Source: Nocardiopsis metallicus
Lineage (GTDB): Bacteria > Actinomycetota > Actinomycetes > Streptosporangiales > Streptosporangiaceae
Direction: 5' to 3'
NCBI RefSeq assembly: GCF_014201115.1
Contig: NZ_JACHDO010000001.1
Span: 2,852,001-2,916,000 of the forward strand
DNA: 64,000 bases
Shown here: positions 22,863 through 31,152 of the stretch, in pieces
Position numbering within the stretch: the first letter of the stretch is position 1
Layout of the letters: the number at the start of each line of letters is the position of its first letter
Position numbers and translations under genes: made by a program
The notes under the pieces: model-generated
The model's input: only the letters and a program-made list of their open reading frames with translations
The model's database searches: none
Told to the model about the DNA's origin: nothing

Positions 22863-24728
22863 TCAGCCCTGGGCGTCCTGGTCGTCGTCACCGGCGGTCT
22901 GGCGGAGGAGTCCGCGGTAGTTGGGCTTGAGCAGAGGGCGGGAGGCTTTGGTCGGGTCCGTGCCGATGTAGCCGGGCTGCTTCCATGCCTTGAGGTCGTA
23001 CTCGGCGATGAGGGTCTCCGGCTCGCTCATCAGCCCGGTGTCGGGCTTGCCCGGCCGGATCTTTCGGTTTTTGTCCGGGCAGTGCCATTCCTGGTCGGGC
23101 TTGACGATCGCGACCAAGTCGGTGACGAACTGCTGCCTGGAGACCGGCGAGCCCGAGGGCGAGACGGAGACGAACCAGACCTTGTAGAGGTCGTAGAGGA
23201 ACGTGAACGGCAGCAGGTCCCAGGCGAAACGTTCCCGGAACTCCTCCCAGAAGGCCCGGACCGGGTCGTTGGCTTCCTTGTACTCGGCGAGCACCATCTT
23301 CGTCGCCGGTGGCTCGGCCAGCTCGTAGTAGCTGCCCGGGGCGTCGGTCGAGGTTTCGGGCTTGTGCTCGGAGGTGCCTGCCCTGTGCAGGACGTGCCAG
23401 AGTGCGTACTCGAGGACCTCGGGCCGTTGCAGGTAGTCGTCCTTGATGTAGCGCTTCTCAGCCCCGGTGAAGGACTTTGAGAAGGGTACGAACAGCTGCC
23501 TGCGGTAGAACGACTCGGATTTGTCCTTGACCCGTGGGAACTCGTTGAGGCACTGGACCATGAAGCCGAAGAACTGGTAGGCGATCGGCATCCGGTACTT
23601 CCGGTCGATCTGGATGACGTCGCCGGTGACGACGGCCTTGAGGTTGGCGGCCTTGTCGATGAAGGTGCCCACGTCGTTTTCGTCGACGACGATCGCGTTG
23701 GCCCTCACCAGCGGCTCGAGGGCGAAGTTCTTGCCGAAGTCGGCCAGGGGGATCGATGTGTGCGAGCGCGGTCCGCACAGGTTGCGCATGAGCGCGCACA
23801 GCGTCCCTTTGCCGTTGTTTCCGGCCGAGGAGTAGAACCAGGCGGTCTTGTTCCAGCGCACGTGCGGGCGGATGATCGCGCCGATGATCTCCCACAGCAG
23901 TTCGGCCACGCCCTCGTCGTCGGTGAGCTCGTCGATCCAGGACACGATGTCCCAGGTTGAGCCGTCGACGGGGTGGACAATGACCGGGTTGGGGGCGTCA
24001 GGAACGTAGTCGACGTGGCACTTGGCCAGGAAGACTAGAGCCGGGTCGAAGGGGGTCAGGGCCTTGGGCTCGAAGGAGAAGTCCGTGCCGCCGATGGTCT
24101 CGGTCGCGGGCTCGCTGCCGTAGTAGACGACACCGTTGCCGACGGCGATGAGGTCGCGGTGCAGGCACTGGGTGGTCCGCGGCGCGTCCTCCTTGAGCAC
24201 GGCCATGACCTCTTTGAAGTCGTTGAGAGTCATGCCGGCGTGGTAGCGGCGTGCCTTCATCCGGATGTCGTCCTCGCTGACCGTGTAGGTCCCGCGGCCC
24301 GGACCCGAGGCCTGGTACATCGCCAGTAGGTCGTATTCGCGGTCGGTGTCCTTGTCGGAGGGGGCGATGCGCTTGACGTGGTGCAGGTGCAGGAGGGTTT
24401 GGGCGATCTGCCAGGGGGTCAGGTGCTTGGCCATGGGCAGCTTCATGGCTTGGACGTTGGTCTTGGTGTTCTCGACCACGACGACACTGTTGACGATGGC
24501 CAGCAGCTGCTGCTCCAAGGCTGCTGGCCGCGGTGGTCGGGCGGGATCGAGATCGGCGAGGTAGGTCTCGGTGACGACGGTGATGACCTGGTTCAGAGGC
24601 GAGATGGCCTGTGTTTGGGCGAAGTGGGCCTTGATCGTGTCGAGGGTGGCCTCGACGTCGTGGACGGCGTTGTCGGCTGACCTATCGGGGTCGGCTGACA
24701 CAGATGTGCTCTGGTCAGGAGTCGTCAT
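22863..24728 (-). CDS. D5/P4-type SF3 replicative helicase
   Basis: The protein has 621 residues. The SF3 ATPase core has Walker A SSAGNNGKGTL (about 298-308), Walker B IVVDEND (about 342-348) and the following QIDRKYRMPIAYQFFGFMVQCLNEFP, typical of D5/P4 helicases. An N-terminal D5_N-like region precedes it; the C-terminal ~120 residues form a DNA-binding extension with a CPDKNRK basic stretch. Usually such proteins carry a primase domain; here the primase seems to be the separate gene at 1984-3012. It starts just downstream of the iteron array, as expected for a plasmid initiator helicase. Confidence 0.85.
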   Translation of the reverse strand: MTTPDQSTSVSADPDRSADNAVHDVEATLDTIKAHFAQTQAISPLNQVITVVTETYLADLDPARPPRPAALEQQLLAIVNSVVVVENTKTNVQAMKLPMAKHLTPWQIAQTLLHLHHVKRIAPSDKDTDREYDLLAMYQASGPGRGTYTVSEDDIRMKARRYHAGMTLNDFKEVMAVLKEDAPRTTQCLHRDLIAVGNGVVYYGSEPATETIGGTDFSFEPKALTPFDPALVFLAKCHVDYVPDAPNPVIVHPVDGSTWDIVSWIDELTDDEGVAELLWEIIGAIIRPHVRWNKTAWFYSSAGNNGKGTLCALMRNLCGPRSHTSIPLADFGKNFALEPLVRANAIVVDENDVGTFIDKAANLKAVVTGDVIQIDRKYRMPIAYQFFGFMVQCLNEFPRVKDKSESFYRRQLFVPFSKSFTGAEKRYIKDDYLQRPEVLEYALWHVLHRAGTSEHKPETSTDAPGSYYELAEPPATKMVLAEYKEANDPVRAFWEEFRERFAWDLLPFTFLYDLYKVWFVSVSPSGSPVSRQQFVTDLVAIVKPDQEWHCPDKNRKIRPGKPDTGLMSEPETLIAEYDLKAWKQPGYIGTDPTKASRPLLKPNYRGLLRQTAGDDDQDAQG

Positions 24729-24839
24729 GAGGTTGTCTCCCTGGCGGGCGAAACCTGTCGGCGATGGCGTGGGAAGCCGATTGGTCTCGTTATTGAATGG
24801 AACGCAATACTGACCCTATGCCATGCAAATGATCTTTAG

Positions 24840-24849
24840 CAATGCATTG
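24840..24849. promoter_or_regulatory. CAATGCATTG palindrome in the SF3 helicase promoter region
   Basis: A perfect 10-bp palindrome inside the AT-rich 24770-24890 interval between the helicase start and the iteron array. Related to CAATG-C-CATTG at 10148. Confidence 0.3.
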
Positions 24850-25127
24850 AATCGGGACTAGATGATCAATGGATGCTCAATTTGCGGCGCAGCGAGCGCC
24901 AGCCAGGACCGAACCAGCCCTGCGAGAAGCAGCTATGGCCGAGGCCGGGCATGGGCGTCCGGGCGCAAGCAGGCGGCTTCTCGTGCATCACCAGCCCGGA
25001 GGCGGCGTGAGCCGCCTACAACAGGCCAGAAGGGCGCGAGGAAGAGCTCTTCGCTCGTGAGGGATGGACACGCAGGGATACCAACGGGGAAATACCCTCT
25101 GGGGGTTCAGAGAACGTGCGCCATAGC

Positions 25128-25532
25128 GTGGTACACCCGTTTGCCCAGCTCAGAAGGGAACAGGAGGGGCTTTGTACCGCGTGTACCACTTCTCATTCTT
25201 GATGTGGTACATCTGTTTGCCCAGGCCAGGGGGTCTTTATATACCCTCCGTACCACTCGTACCACATGAATGACATGAAGTAATACGCGTAAGCAGGCCC
25301 CCGCATCCCCACCGACGACCTGGTGCCAACGAGATGCCCCCACTTCCCATAAGAGAGTGAGGAAAATCTGGTACCCGTGGTACAACGCGCGGAATTACAA
25401 TCTCGACCTGAGCAAACACCTGTACCACGGCGAGAATCCAATGTGGTACACGTCGCCTGCCGACCCCCTCCAAAAGAAGCGTTCACCCAGATCAGAGCGC
25501 AAATCATGGATGTACCAGAGGAAGTGGTACAC
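25128..25532. repeat. oriV: Iteron array GTGGTACA/TGTACCAC, candidate replication origin
   Basis: About 11 copies of an 8-mer in both orientations lie in 405 bp. Exact or near-exact GTGGTACA sites are at 25128, 25204, 25377, 25443 and 25524. Reverse TGTACCAC-type sites are at 25182, 25250, 25259, 25421 and 25511; CTGGTACC is at 25369. Two dyads have identical geometry, with 8-bp arms and 14-nt spacers (25182-25211 and 25421-25450). Two direct-repeat pairs have 8-9 bp spacing. No credible gene lies in 24729-25836. Position next to the SF3 helicase gene fits an iteron-type origin; a partition or repressor site is the alternative. Confidence 0.7.
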
Positions 25533-25754
25533 AATGATCCATGCGGCAACTCTTCCTCGACGCCGACATGGCTTCCTTCATGAACCATGCGATTCCTCCT
25601 TCCGCCATGACCATGAGCGATATGAATGATCACTACCTCACGGGATCGTTCGATTCATTGCGAGGGGAATGGATCTCCTGGTAGAGTTGGGTCCAGGTGA
25701 ATTGCGGCTTGTTCAGCTCTCACCCTCGTGTGGTTGTCGCACAGGAACGTGAAA

Positions 25755-25808
25755 AAGAAAGAGGCCGGAGGTCCTCCCCGTGGGAAGGGAGCCTCCGGCC
25801 TCTTTCTT
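25755..25808 (-). terminator. Strong intrinsic terminator
   Basis: A perfect 17-bp stem (25755-25771 and 25792-25808, AAGAAAGAGGCCGGAGG and its complement) with a 20-nt loop and a T-rich minus-strand tail. It lies 28 bp past the stop at 25837 and insulates the iteron region from minus-strand transcription. Confidence 0.85.
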
Positions 25809-25836
25809 GTGCCTAAGAAACTGCGGGCACTGGACC

Positions 25837-26277
25837 TCAGTACGGAGCGAAGTCCGCGAGGTTGAAGCCCGACGGGGACGCGCCGTCCCGGGAATATCCC
25901 GCCTTGGGGGATACGGTCTGCAAGGATCGGTCGGCCTCGATGGCGTAGACCATCTTGTGGGTGACCACGTAGTCGCGGCTGACCGGGATGCGGCCCGTGG
26001 AACGCTCGACGCTGATCTTACGGAAGCCGGTCTCGAACTCGAGGCGGCTGATCGTTCGGGCCAAGCCATTGTTGCCTCGGCGCACGGCTTCTTCGGGACT
26101 TTTGGCGTAGAAGTTCAGCACGGCGAAGTGTGTGCACCCGCGGTCGAGAGTGAGGGCATCACTGTCTTCGCCGCCGATGCTGGTGTCCATGCTTACGTAG
26201 GCGCGGCCAATCGCGGAAGCACTGGGGCGCAACAGCTTGCCGTCCGCGTCGTACTCACAGGGTCCGATGACAGCCAT
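25837..26277 (-). CDS. Hypothetical protein, 146 aa
   Basis: A single-gene unit from ATG 26277, ending at a strong terminator. It starts MAVIGPCEYDADGKLLRPSA and contains HFAVLNFYAKSPEEAVRRGNN, which reads like a small alpha/beta fold. No family recognised. Its position beside the putative origin makes it a candidate copy-control or replication accessory gene, by context only. Confidence 0.6.
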   Translation of the reverse strand: MAVIGPCEYDADGKLLRPSASAIGRAYVSMDTSIGGEDSDALTLDRGCTHFAVLNFYAKSPEEAVRRGNNGLARTISRLEFETGFRKISVERSTGRIPVSRDYVVTHKMVYAIEADRSLQTVSPKAGYSRDGASPSGFNLADFAPY

Positions 26278-26335
26278 GATGATCCTCTCCTCTCTTCACG
26301 AGTATGACTGATGAAAAACTTTCAGTCACCCACCC

Positions 26336-26358
26336 GGTGACCGGATGGCCCGGTCACC
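26336..26358 (-). terminator. Hairpin after the CPBP protease gene
   Basis: GGTGACCGG-N5-CCGGTCACC, a perfect 9-bp stem, about 117 bp past the minus-strand stop at 26475. There is no U tract. It may be a terminator or an operator for the gene starting at 26277. Confidence 0.4.
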
Positions 26359-26474
26359 CCGGTCCGACCGAGTCCCTGAGCAGCCTCGCGCGCGAGCGCG
26401 CCAGCCATAGGGACTTGGTCATCACCGATGAGCACAGAAAGGAGATGGAACCTCGTCCTGGATCCCGACCGCTC

Positions 26475-27287
26475 TCAGGCAGCGGGGCCGCCCGTAGCGC
26501 GGCCGGGGGCGAGACCGGCGAGCACGAGTCCGAAGGCCACGCCCAGCGGAATCACGGCCAGCGGATGGGCGAGAAACCCCAGCCAGGCCGGTGGCACGAG
26601 AGCCGCAGCAAGGTTGAAGCCGATGTGGACCAAGACGACGGGGACGAGACCGCGTGTGCGCTCGTAGACGATCGCCAAGAGCACTGCCAGGGGCAGGACC
26701 GAGGCGGTCTGGACGATGTTGGCGTGCATGATCGCGAAGGCCGCGGCCTGGACGGCCACGGCCACGACGACCGCCGCTCGCCTGCGCAGCAACGGGTAGA
26801 GCACTCCCCGGAAGAGAACCTCTTCGCTGAGCGGGGAGACGAGCAGGACGAGGATGATCGCCATTACGCCAGCGGCGTGCCGGGAGGCGGCCTGGGCCTC
26901 AAAACCCGGCGAGCCGAAGACAAGGTAGAGCCACAGCCCCATCGTCTGGCCGGCCAGGAAGGCCAGCAGCCCGGCACCGGCCACCCCCGCCCAGAACCGA
27001 ACGGCTCCGCTCCTAGACTCCAGCGGGACGGGAGCTGGCTCGTACGCGAACCAGGCCGGACGCCTCCAGCGCAAGAGGCCGACGACGAGCGTGACCACCA
27101 CGCCGAGGACCACCGTCGCGGTGATTGGGTCGGCCACAAGCCCAGCAGCGGCGAGCCCGAGGCCGATGTAGGCACCGACGACGAGAACGGGGACGACCAG
27201 GCACCAGAGAAGCGCCCCGTCCCGGGGCCGGGGCCGGGAGCCTGCGGGATTCGCTGATGCGGCCATCGCCGGACCTCCCGCCGTCAT
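26475..27287 (-). CDS. CPBP-family (CAAX-like) membrane protease
   Basis: The protein has 270 residues with about seven or eight hydrophobic segments. Catalytic-type motifs: SPLSEEVLFRGVLYPLL (EExxxR), AFAIMH and VHIGFNLAAA, in the right order for the CPBP intramembrane metalloprotease family. ATG 27287 overlaps the stop of the RecJ-like gene, so the two are translated together. CPBP proteases in bacteria are often linked to bacteriocin immunity or peptide maturation. Its coupling to a RecJ gene is odd and unexplained. Confidence 0.85.
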   Translation of the reverse strand: MTAGGPAMAASANPAGSRPRPRDGALLWCLVVPVLVVGAYIGLGLAAAGLVADPITATVVLGVVVTLVVGLLRWRRPAWFAYEPAPVPLESRSGAVRFWAGVAGAGLLAFLAGQTMGLWLYLVFGSPGFEAQAASRHAAGVMAIILVLLVSPLSEEVLFRGVLYPLLRRRAAVVVAVAVQAAAFAIMHANIVQTASVLPLAVLLAIVYERTRGLVPVVLVHIGFNLAAALVPPAWLGFLAHPLAVIPLGVAFGLVLAGLAPGRATGGPAA

Positions 27288-29209
27288 GCCAGTTGTTCGT
27301 CGATGACGAGCTGGACGCGGGTCTTGCCCATGAACTCGTTGAGTTGGAGCTTGGCGAGGAATCGAAAGGGCTCTGTGCTCGGGTCCTGGTGGGCGTCGCG
27401 GACCCTGGACGCCAGCGCCTCGGCGTGCTCGTCCGCGGCGTTCCACCACAGGCACGCCAGGCCGTCGCGGGTGATCACTCGCAGGTGCTTCTTGCACCGG
27501 AAGCACACCCACCAGCCGCGCTCGCCCTCCTCCCCGTTTTCGGGGGTGCGCTTGTGGTCGCAGTCGGCGTCGGAGCCGATGCGGTCGACGCGCAAGTCGA
27601 CCGGGGGTAGCACGATCTCGACCCGCGGTTCGGCGAAGGCGTGGCCGAAGGGTTTGAGGGACTCCAGGCGCTCGACGAGCTCGATGAGCGGGGTCATGTC
27701 CGTCAGCGGAGCGTCGGCCTCTGCGGCCGTACCCAGGACGAGGTCGCCGGGCGAGGCCGAGGGGTCGCGCCGGAGCATCGCCAGCCGGGTCTCGTCGGAC
27801 AGCACCTGGGCCAGCTGTGTGAGCCGGTCGGCGCGCTCGACCTTGACACCACAGGCCTGCTGGTGGCCGATGGCCGACAGTCCCTCGTGCGGCTCGAGGC
27901 TGGAGATGATGTCAAACCACTCCGGGGCCCGGCCAGAGCCGGAGACGAATTCGTCGGGACGCGCGGGCCGGGTCACGACGACGGTCGGGTGGCCGGTGCG
28001 CTGCATCATCTGGCTGGCCAACAGCCCGTACATGCCCGCCGGGGCAGAGGAGAAGTAGACCCAGGGGGTCAGCGGCTGGTCGGCGCCGAGGATCTCCTCG
28101 GTGTAGGTGGCGGTGAGCTCCTTGCGGTGCTCGTTACCCTCGATGACCGCCCGGGCCGCGTCGAGCTTGGCCTCGGGCGTCGGGGCGGTGAAGACTTCGA
28201 AGCACGGAGCCAGCGGAGCCTCGATGCGCCGCGGCGAGTTCATCGCCGGTGCCAGGTAGAAGCCGTAGAGCCCTTCGTCGATCGAGTCGACCTCGCGGAT
28301 CTTACCTGCTTGCGTGAAGGCCTTGAGTAGAAGCGCGAAACCCTCGAAGGCCGCGAGGAAGACTGGGTGGTGCTCGTCGGCGCGCAGCAACTGCAGTAGG
28401 ACGGCCCGGTCGACGTCGATCCTTTTGAGGTCGGGGTCGAGGCCGCCGAACCGGTTGGGAACCGTCTTGGGGGGCCTGACCCACAGCAGTCGGGCCAGCG
28501 AGAGCGAGTCGCGCACGAGCTGGCGGTTCTCATACAGCAGCGGCATCACGTCGGAGACAGTGCCAAGGCCGGCGAAGAGTCGCAGCAAACGGACCTCCCA
28601 CAGCTTGTCGGGACGGTGGGCGGTCGCATGGGCCTCGATCACCTGGTAGAGCACGTGTGCCCCGCAGATGCCCTTGAGCGCGTAGGTCTCATCGATGCGG
28701 CAGGGGTTGACGGTGACGTCGGCGCTCGATCCGGGCTCGAGCTCGGCGTGGTGGTCGGTCACCAGCGTCGTCCACCCAAGCGACCTGGCCGCGGCGATGC
28801 CCTTGTGGGAGTTCACGCCCCCGTCGCAGGTGAGCAGCACCCGGGTATCGGGCCAGGCCGCGTGGATCTCGGCGATGTCCTCCGGGCACAGGTCGTGACC
28901 GCGACGGTAGTCGGGCAGGTGCAGCTCGACGTCGAATCCGAGCTCGGACAGACCCGCGTAGCCAAGGACGCCGGAGGCGATGCCGTCCATGTCGAAGTCG
29001 GGCGCGATGACGACCTTGGACCTCGAGGATCGGGCGTCTTCGAGCACGGCGACCATTGTCTCGACGTCCTTGAGGGTGTCGTGCTCGTCGGACTGGATGG
29101 CTGAGAGGTACTCGTCGGTCCAGCCCCGGCGAGCGCAGAGCGTGGCGAAGAGGCCCTGGCCGGTGACACCAGCGAAGTCGTCGATGTCGATGGTGGGGGT
29201 ATAGGTCAT
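27284..29209 (-). CDS. RecJ-like DHH-family exonuclease
   Basis: The protein has 641 residues. DHH-family motifs: DFDMDG (71-76), LTCDGGVN (126-133), TDHHAELE (151-158), then NPCRID and GICGAHVLY. A DHHA1-like region follows (about 410-450: SGSGRAPEWFDII and HEGLSAIGHQQACG). A Cys pair near the C-terminus (CFRCKKH with an upstream CDHK) may bind zinc. RecJ degrades 5' single-stranded DNA in repair; plasmid copies may process replication intermediates. It faces the Lsr2 gene across a 185-bp divergent promoter region. Confidence 0.88.
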   Translation of the reverse strand: MTYTPTIDIDDFAGVTGQGLFATLCARRGWTDEYLSAIQSDEHDTLKDVETMVAVLEDARSSRSKVVIAPDFDMDGIASGVLGYAGLSELGFDVELHLPDYRRGHDLCPEDIAEIHAAWPDTRVLLTCDGGVNSHKGIAAARSLGWTTLVTDHHAELEPGSSADVTVNPCRIDETYALKGICGAHVLYQVIEAHATAHRPDKLWEVRLLRLFAGLGTVSDVMPLLYENRQLVRDSLSLARLLWVRPPKTVPNRFGGLDPDLKRIDVDRAVLLQLLRADEHHPVFLAAFEGFALLLKAFTQAGKIREVDSIDEGLYGFYLAPAMNSPRRIEAPLAPCFEVFTAPTPEAKLDAARAVIEGNEHRKELTATYTEEILGADQPLTPWVYFSSAPAGMYGLLASQMMQRTGHPTVVVTRPARPDEFVSGSGRAPEWFDIISSLEPHEGLSAIGHQQACGVKVERADRLTQLAQVLSDETRLAMLRRDPSASPGDLVLGTAAEADAPLTDMTPLIELVERLESLKPFGHAFAEPRVEIVLPPVDLRVDRIGSDADCDHKRTPENGEEGERGWWVCFRCKKHLRVITRDGLACLWWNAADEHAEALASRVRDAHQDPSTEPFRFLAKLQLNEFMGKTRVQLVIDEQLA

Positions 29210-29394
29210 GACGAAGACCTTTCGGATCCGGGGTTTTTCACGCGCGGATCACGAGTCGGCGCGCACGATTCGATGGTGTGATTCTAGCAGCACGCCACCT
29301 CGAAGATGCTCATATAGCAGCACCAACGAGCATTCGGCAACGATTCAGCCGGGCTGTCTTTGCAGCCATGGATTCGTGGGTTACTCTCCCCAGT

Positions 29395-29745
29395 ATGGCC
29401 ATCCGAAAAGTGATCGAATCAGACCTCAGCGGCAAGCCCGATGCGGCGACCGTCACCTTCGGAGTCGGCGATCAGTGGTATGAGGTCGACCTGACGCCCG
29501 AGGAGCGGGAGAAGTTCGAGGCTTCGCTGAAGGAGTACATGAAGGCGGGACGCAAGGCGTCCAAGGAGCCAGGGAAGAAGAAGGTCGTGCCCACCACGAC
29601 CGCAGAGGAGCGGGAGAAGATCCGGAAGTGGGCCAAGGAGAACGGCTACGAGGTGGCCGAGTACGGGAGAATCCGAAAGGAGATCTTCAAGGCGTACTGG
29701 GCAGCCCACGGCGGCCCTCCCAAGGACGCCCCCTACGATTCGTAG
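29395..29745 (+). CDS. lsr2: Lsr2-family nucleoid-associated protein
   Basis: The protein has 116 residues. The N-terminal dimerisation half has the Lsr2 pattern (DAATVTFGVGDQWYEVDLTPEEREKFEASLKEYM). The C-terminal DNA-binding half is IRKWAKENGYEVAEYGRIRKEI. The usual AT-hook-like RGR is YGR here (Y90-G91-R92), so one DNA-contacting Arg is replaced. Lsr2 is the actinobacterial H-NS analogue that silences AT-rich foreign DNA; plasmid copies can lower the cost of carriage. The ATG at 29395 has a weak ribosome-binding site; ATG 29368 is an in-frame alternative. Two TAGCAGCAC repeats (29285, 29315) precede it. Confidence 0.85.
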   Translation: MAIRKVIESDLSGKPDAATVTFGVGDQWYEVDLTPEEREKFEASLKEYMKAGRKASKEPGKKKVVPTTTAEEREKIRKWAKENGYEVAEYGRIRKEIFKAYWAAHGGPPKDAPYDS

Positions 29746-29773
29746 ACCATCTAACAGAGTAGTGGATCAGCGA

Positions 29774-29801
29774 AGCCCCGGACCGCCGTCGGTCCAGGGC
29801 T
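29774..29801. terminator. Terminator between lsr2 and the convergent SLOG gene
   Basis: An 11-bp stem with one mismatch (AGCCCCGGACC / GGTCCAGGGCT) and a 6-nt loop, 28 bp after the lsr2 stop and 19 bp from the end of the convergent gene. It probably serves both. Confidence 0.65.
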
Positions 29802-29820
29802 TCTGCGTCCATGGCGCTGT

Positions 29821-30315
29821 TCAGGCGCAGGCAACGTCGACGACGCTGATCCCGGCGGCCATCGCAACGCGGCGGCAATGGACGGTGCCGTGTGAGAAGT
29901 GACCACGTCGAGCCGGCAGGAGCTGCTCGTCGTTCGCCCGCGGGCAGCCGTTCTTGTCGCAGAGGTCGAGGAAGGCCGCGGCCCGCGCTTCGGTTCCCGC
30001 CTCGCAGAGCCTGAGCACGGCGTTGACCATCTCCACGTTGCGCCGCAGTCCGGCCTTCTTGCCGTGGGCCTTCCAGTCCGCAGGTATCTTAATGACGTGG
30101 AGGCTGGCTGACCTCCACAGGCGCTCGGCCATGGCGTCGGCGCTCCGCCCGTGCTTGTCGGCAGGGCAATGGCCCGAGACCAGCACGGGCCGGGTGATGG
30201 GGCCTCGAGCGGCCCAGTCGGTCCAGATCTCGTTGAAGACCCGGCGCATAGCGACCTCGTCGTCCCAGGTGCGAGAGCCGGTGATGAGGAGCGCGTGGGA
30301 GTAGTCGAGAGCCAT
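29821..30315 (-). CDS. SLOG-domain (YspA/DUF2493-like) protein
   Basis: The protein has 164 residues. Rossmann-like SLOG features: ALLITGSRTWDDE (about 8-20), PVLVSGHCP then ADAMAERLW, and IPADWKAHGKKAGLRRNVEMV. DUF2493/YspA proteins are predicted nucleotide-ligand sensors, common on phages and plasmids. A C-terminal Cys-containing segment (LDLCDKNGCPRAND) is an addition. It ends a short minus-strand operon with the 99-aa gene upstream. Confidence 0.8.
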   Translation of the reverse strand: MALDYSHALLITGSRTWDDEVAMRRVFNEIWTDWAARGPITRPVLVSGHCPADKHGRSADAMAERLWRSASLHVIKIPADWKAHGKKAGLRRNVEMVNAVLRLCEAGTEARAAAFLDLCDKNGCPRANDEQLLPARRGHFSHGTVHCRRVAMAAGISVVDVACA

Positions 30316-30324
30316 GATCGGATC

Positions 30325-30624
30325 TCAGTCCGTCAGGGCGTTGACGAAGGTCCGCACACCGTTGTCGTCGATGGCGATGATCGGCTTCTCGTGACGAAGG
30401 TTGCCGATGACCACGATGTGCCGACCGTCTTCGCCGCGCTCGATGTGGACGGTACATACGCTGGTCGCCTCGTCGTTGTCGAAGTCGACCCTGCCGAAGC
30501 GGTCCTCTTCGATGGCGCGGGCGTCGGGCGACGACTTCTCGAGAGCGAGCCGCGTCGGGGTCGGCCAGATTTGGGGCTCGCAGCGGGCACCAGTGTCGTA
30601 GGGCGTGAGATAGGGCGTCGACAT
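30325..30624 (-). CDS. Hypothetical protein, 99 aa
   Basis: ATG 30624 follows GAAAGGA. The protein begins MSTPYLTPYDTGARCEPQIW and has a beta-rich middle (SVCTVHIERGEDGRHIVVIGN). No family recognised. It lies 9 bp upstream of the SLOG gene and is probably co-transcribed with it. Confidence 0.6.
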   Translation of the reverse strand: MSTPYLTPYDTGARCEPQIWPTPTRLALEKSSPDARAIEEDRFGRVDFDNDEATSVCTVHIERGEDGRHIVVIGNLRHEKPIIAIDDNGVRTFVNALTD

Positions 30625-30666
30625 TTCGATCGTCCTTTCGGTCAATGATTCTCGGAATGATTCGAG

Positions 30667-31027
30667 TCAGTCGGAGACGGCGGTCTCGTGCTCGCCGCTC
30701 TTGTTCTCACGGCAGCGACGAGTGCCGACCCTGACGCTGGCTCTGGGTTTGCATCGGAGGTCCTCGTCGCCGCAAGGGATGGCCTTGGGGCCAGTTGGTC
30801 TTGCGGTCGTGGACAGCCATGAACTCGTCACTGCGGATGACGGTCTCGGCGCTCGTCACAGGCTCGAGGTGATCGGGATGAGTGCGGATGCAGGTCCGGT
30901 TCCCGCAGTCGTGATCAAGCACAAGGACGTCAGGGGCAGGAGCGAAGATTTCGCAGGCGTCGTGCCGACAGGGGCCTGGGCACTTCTGTCGACTCCTGTT
31001 TCCTCCCGTGCCAGCTGTGCTGGCCAT
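30667..31027 (-). pseudogene. HNH endonuclease gene with a frameshift
   Basis: The intact part encodes DVLVLDHDCGNRTCIRTHPD, the HNH core, then HLEPVTSAETVIRSDEF and PQGHP, as in phage-type HNH homing endonucleases. After PQGHP the expected Cys-rich end (CGDEDLRCKPRASVRVG, then TRRCRENK) is found in the next frame and stops at 30667. An extra base in the run at about 30774-30775 explains the shift. Two expected zinc Cys are W and N, which favours real decay over a sequencing slip. Confidence 0.65.
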
Positions 31028-31152
31028 GAGCCATCCCTCTGGCAGCCATCGAGGCGATCGTCATTTCGCTCATGGGTGCACCCGCAGGGCGTCTTCCTGT
31101 GGATACCGGGCGAGCTCCGAGGCGGCTCATTCTTCTGCAGAGCGCAGCGGAT

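Noticed and set aside
25128..25532. CRISPR array
   Set aside because: The repeats are 8 bp, in both orientations and irregularly spaced; there are no 24-37-bp repeats or spacers and no cas genes.
25107..25633. ORFs of 92 and 146 aa across the iteron region
   Set aside because: They arise from repeated GTGGTACA-type sites translated as Val/Tyr/His runs; no ribosome-binding site or family match.
26304..27257. 317-aa plus-strand ORF
   Set aside because: Antisense to the CPBP protease; composition is Gly/Glu/Arg/Asp-rich low complexity typical of shadow frames.
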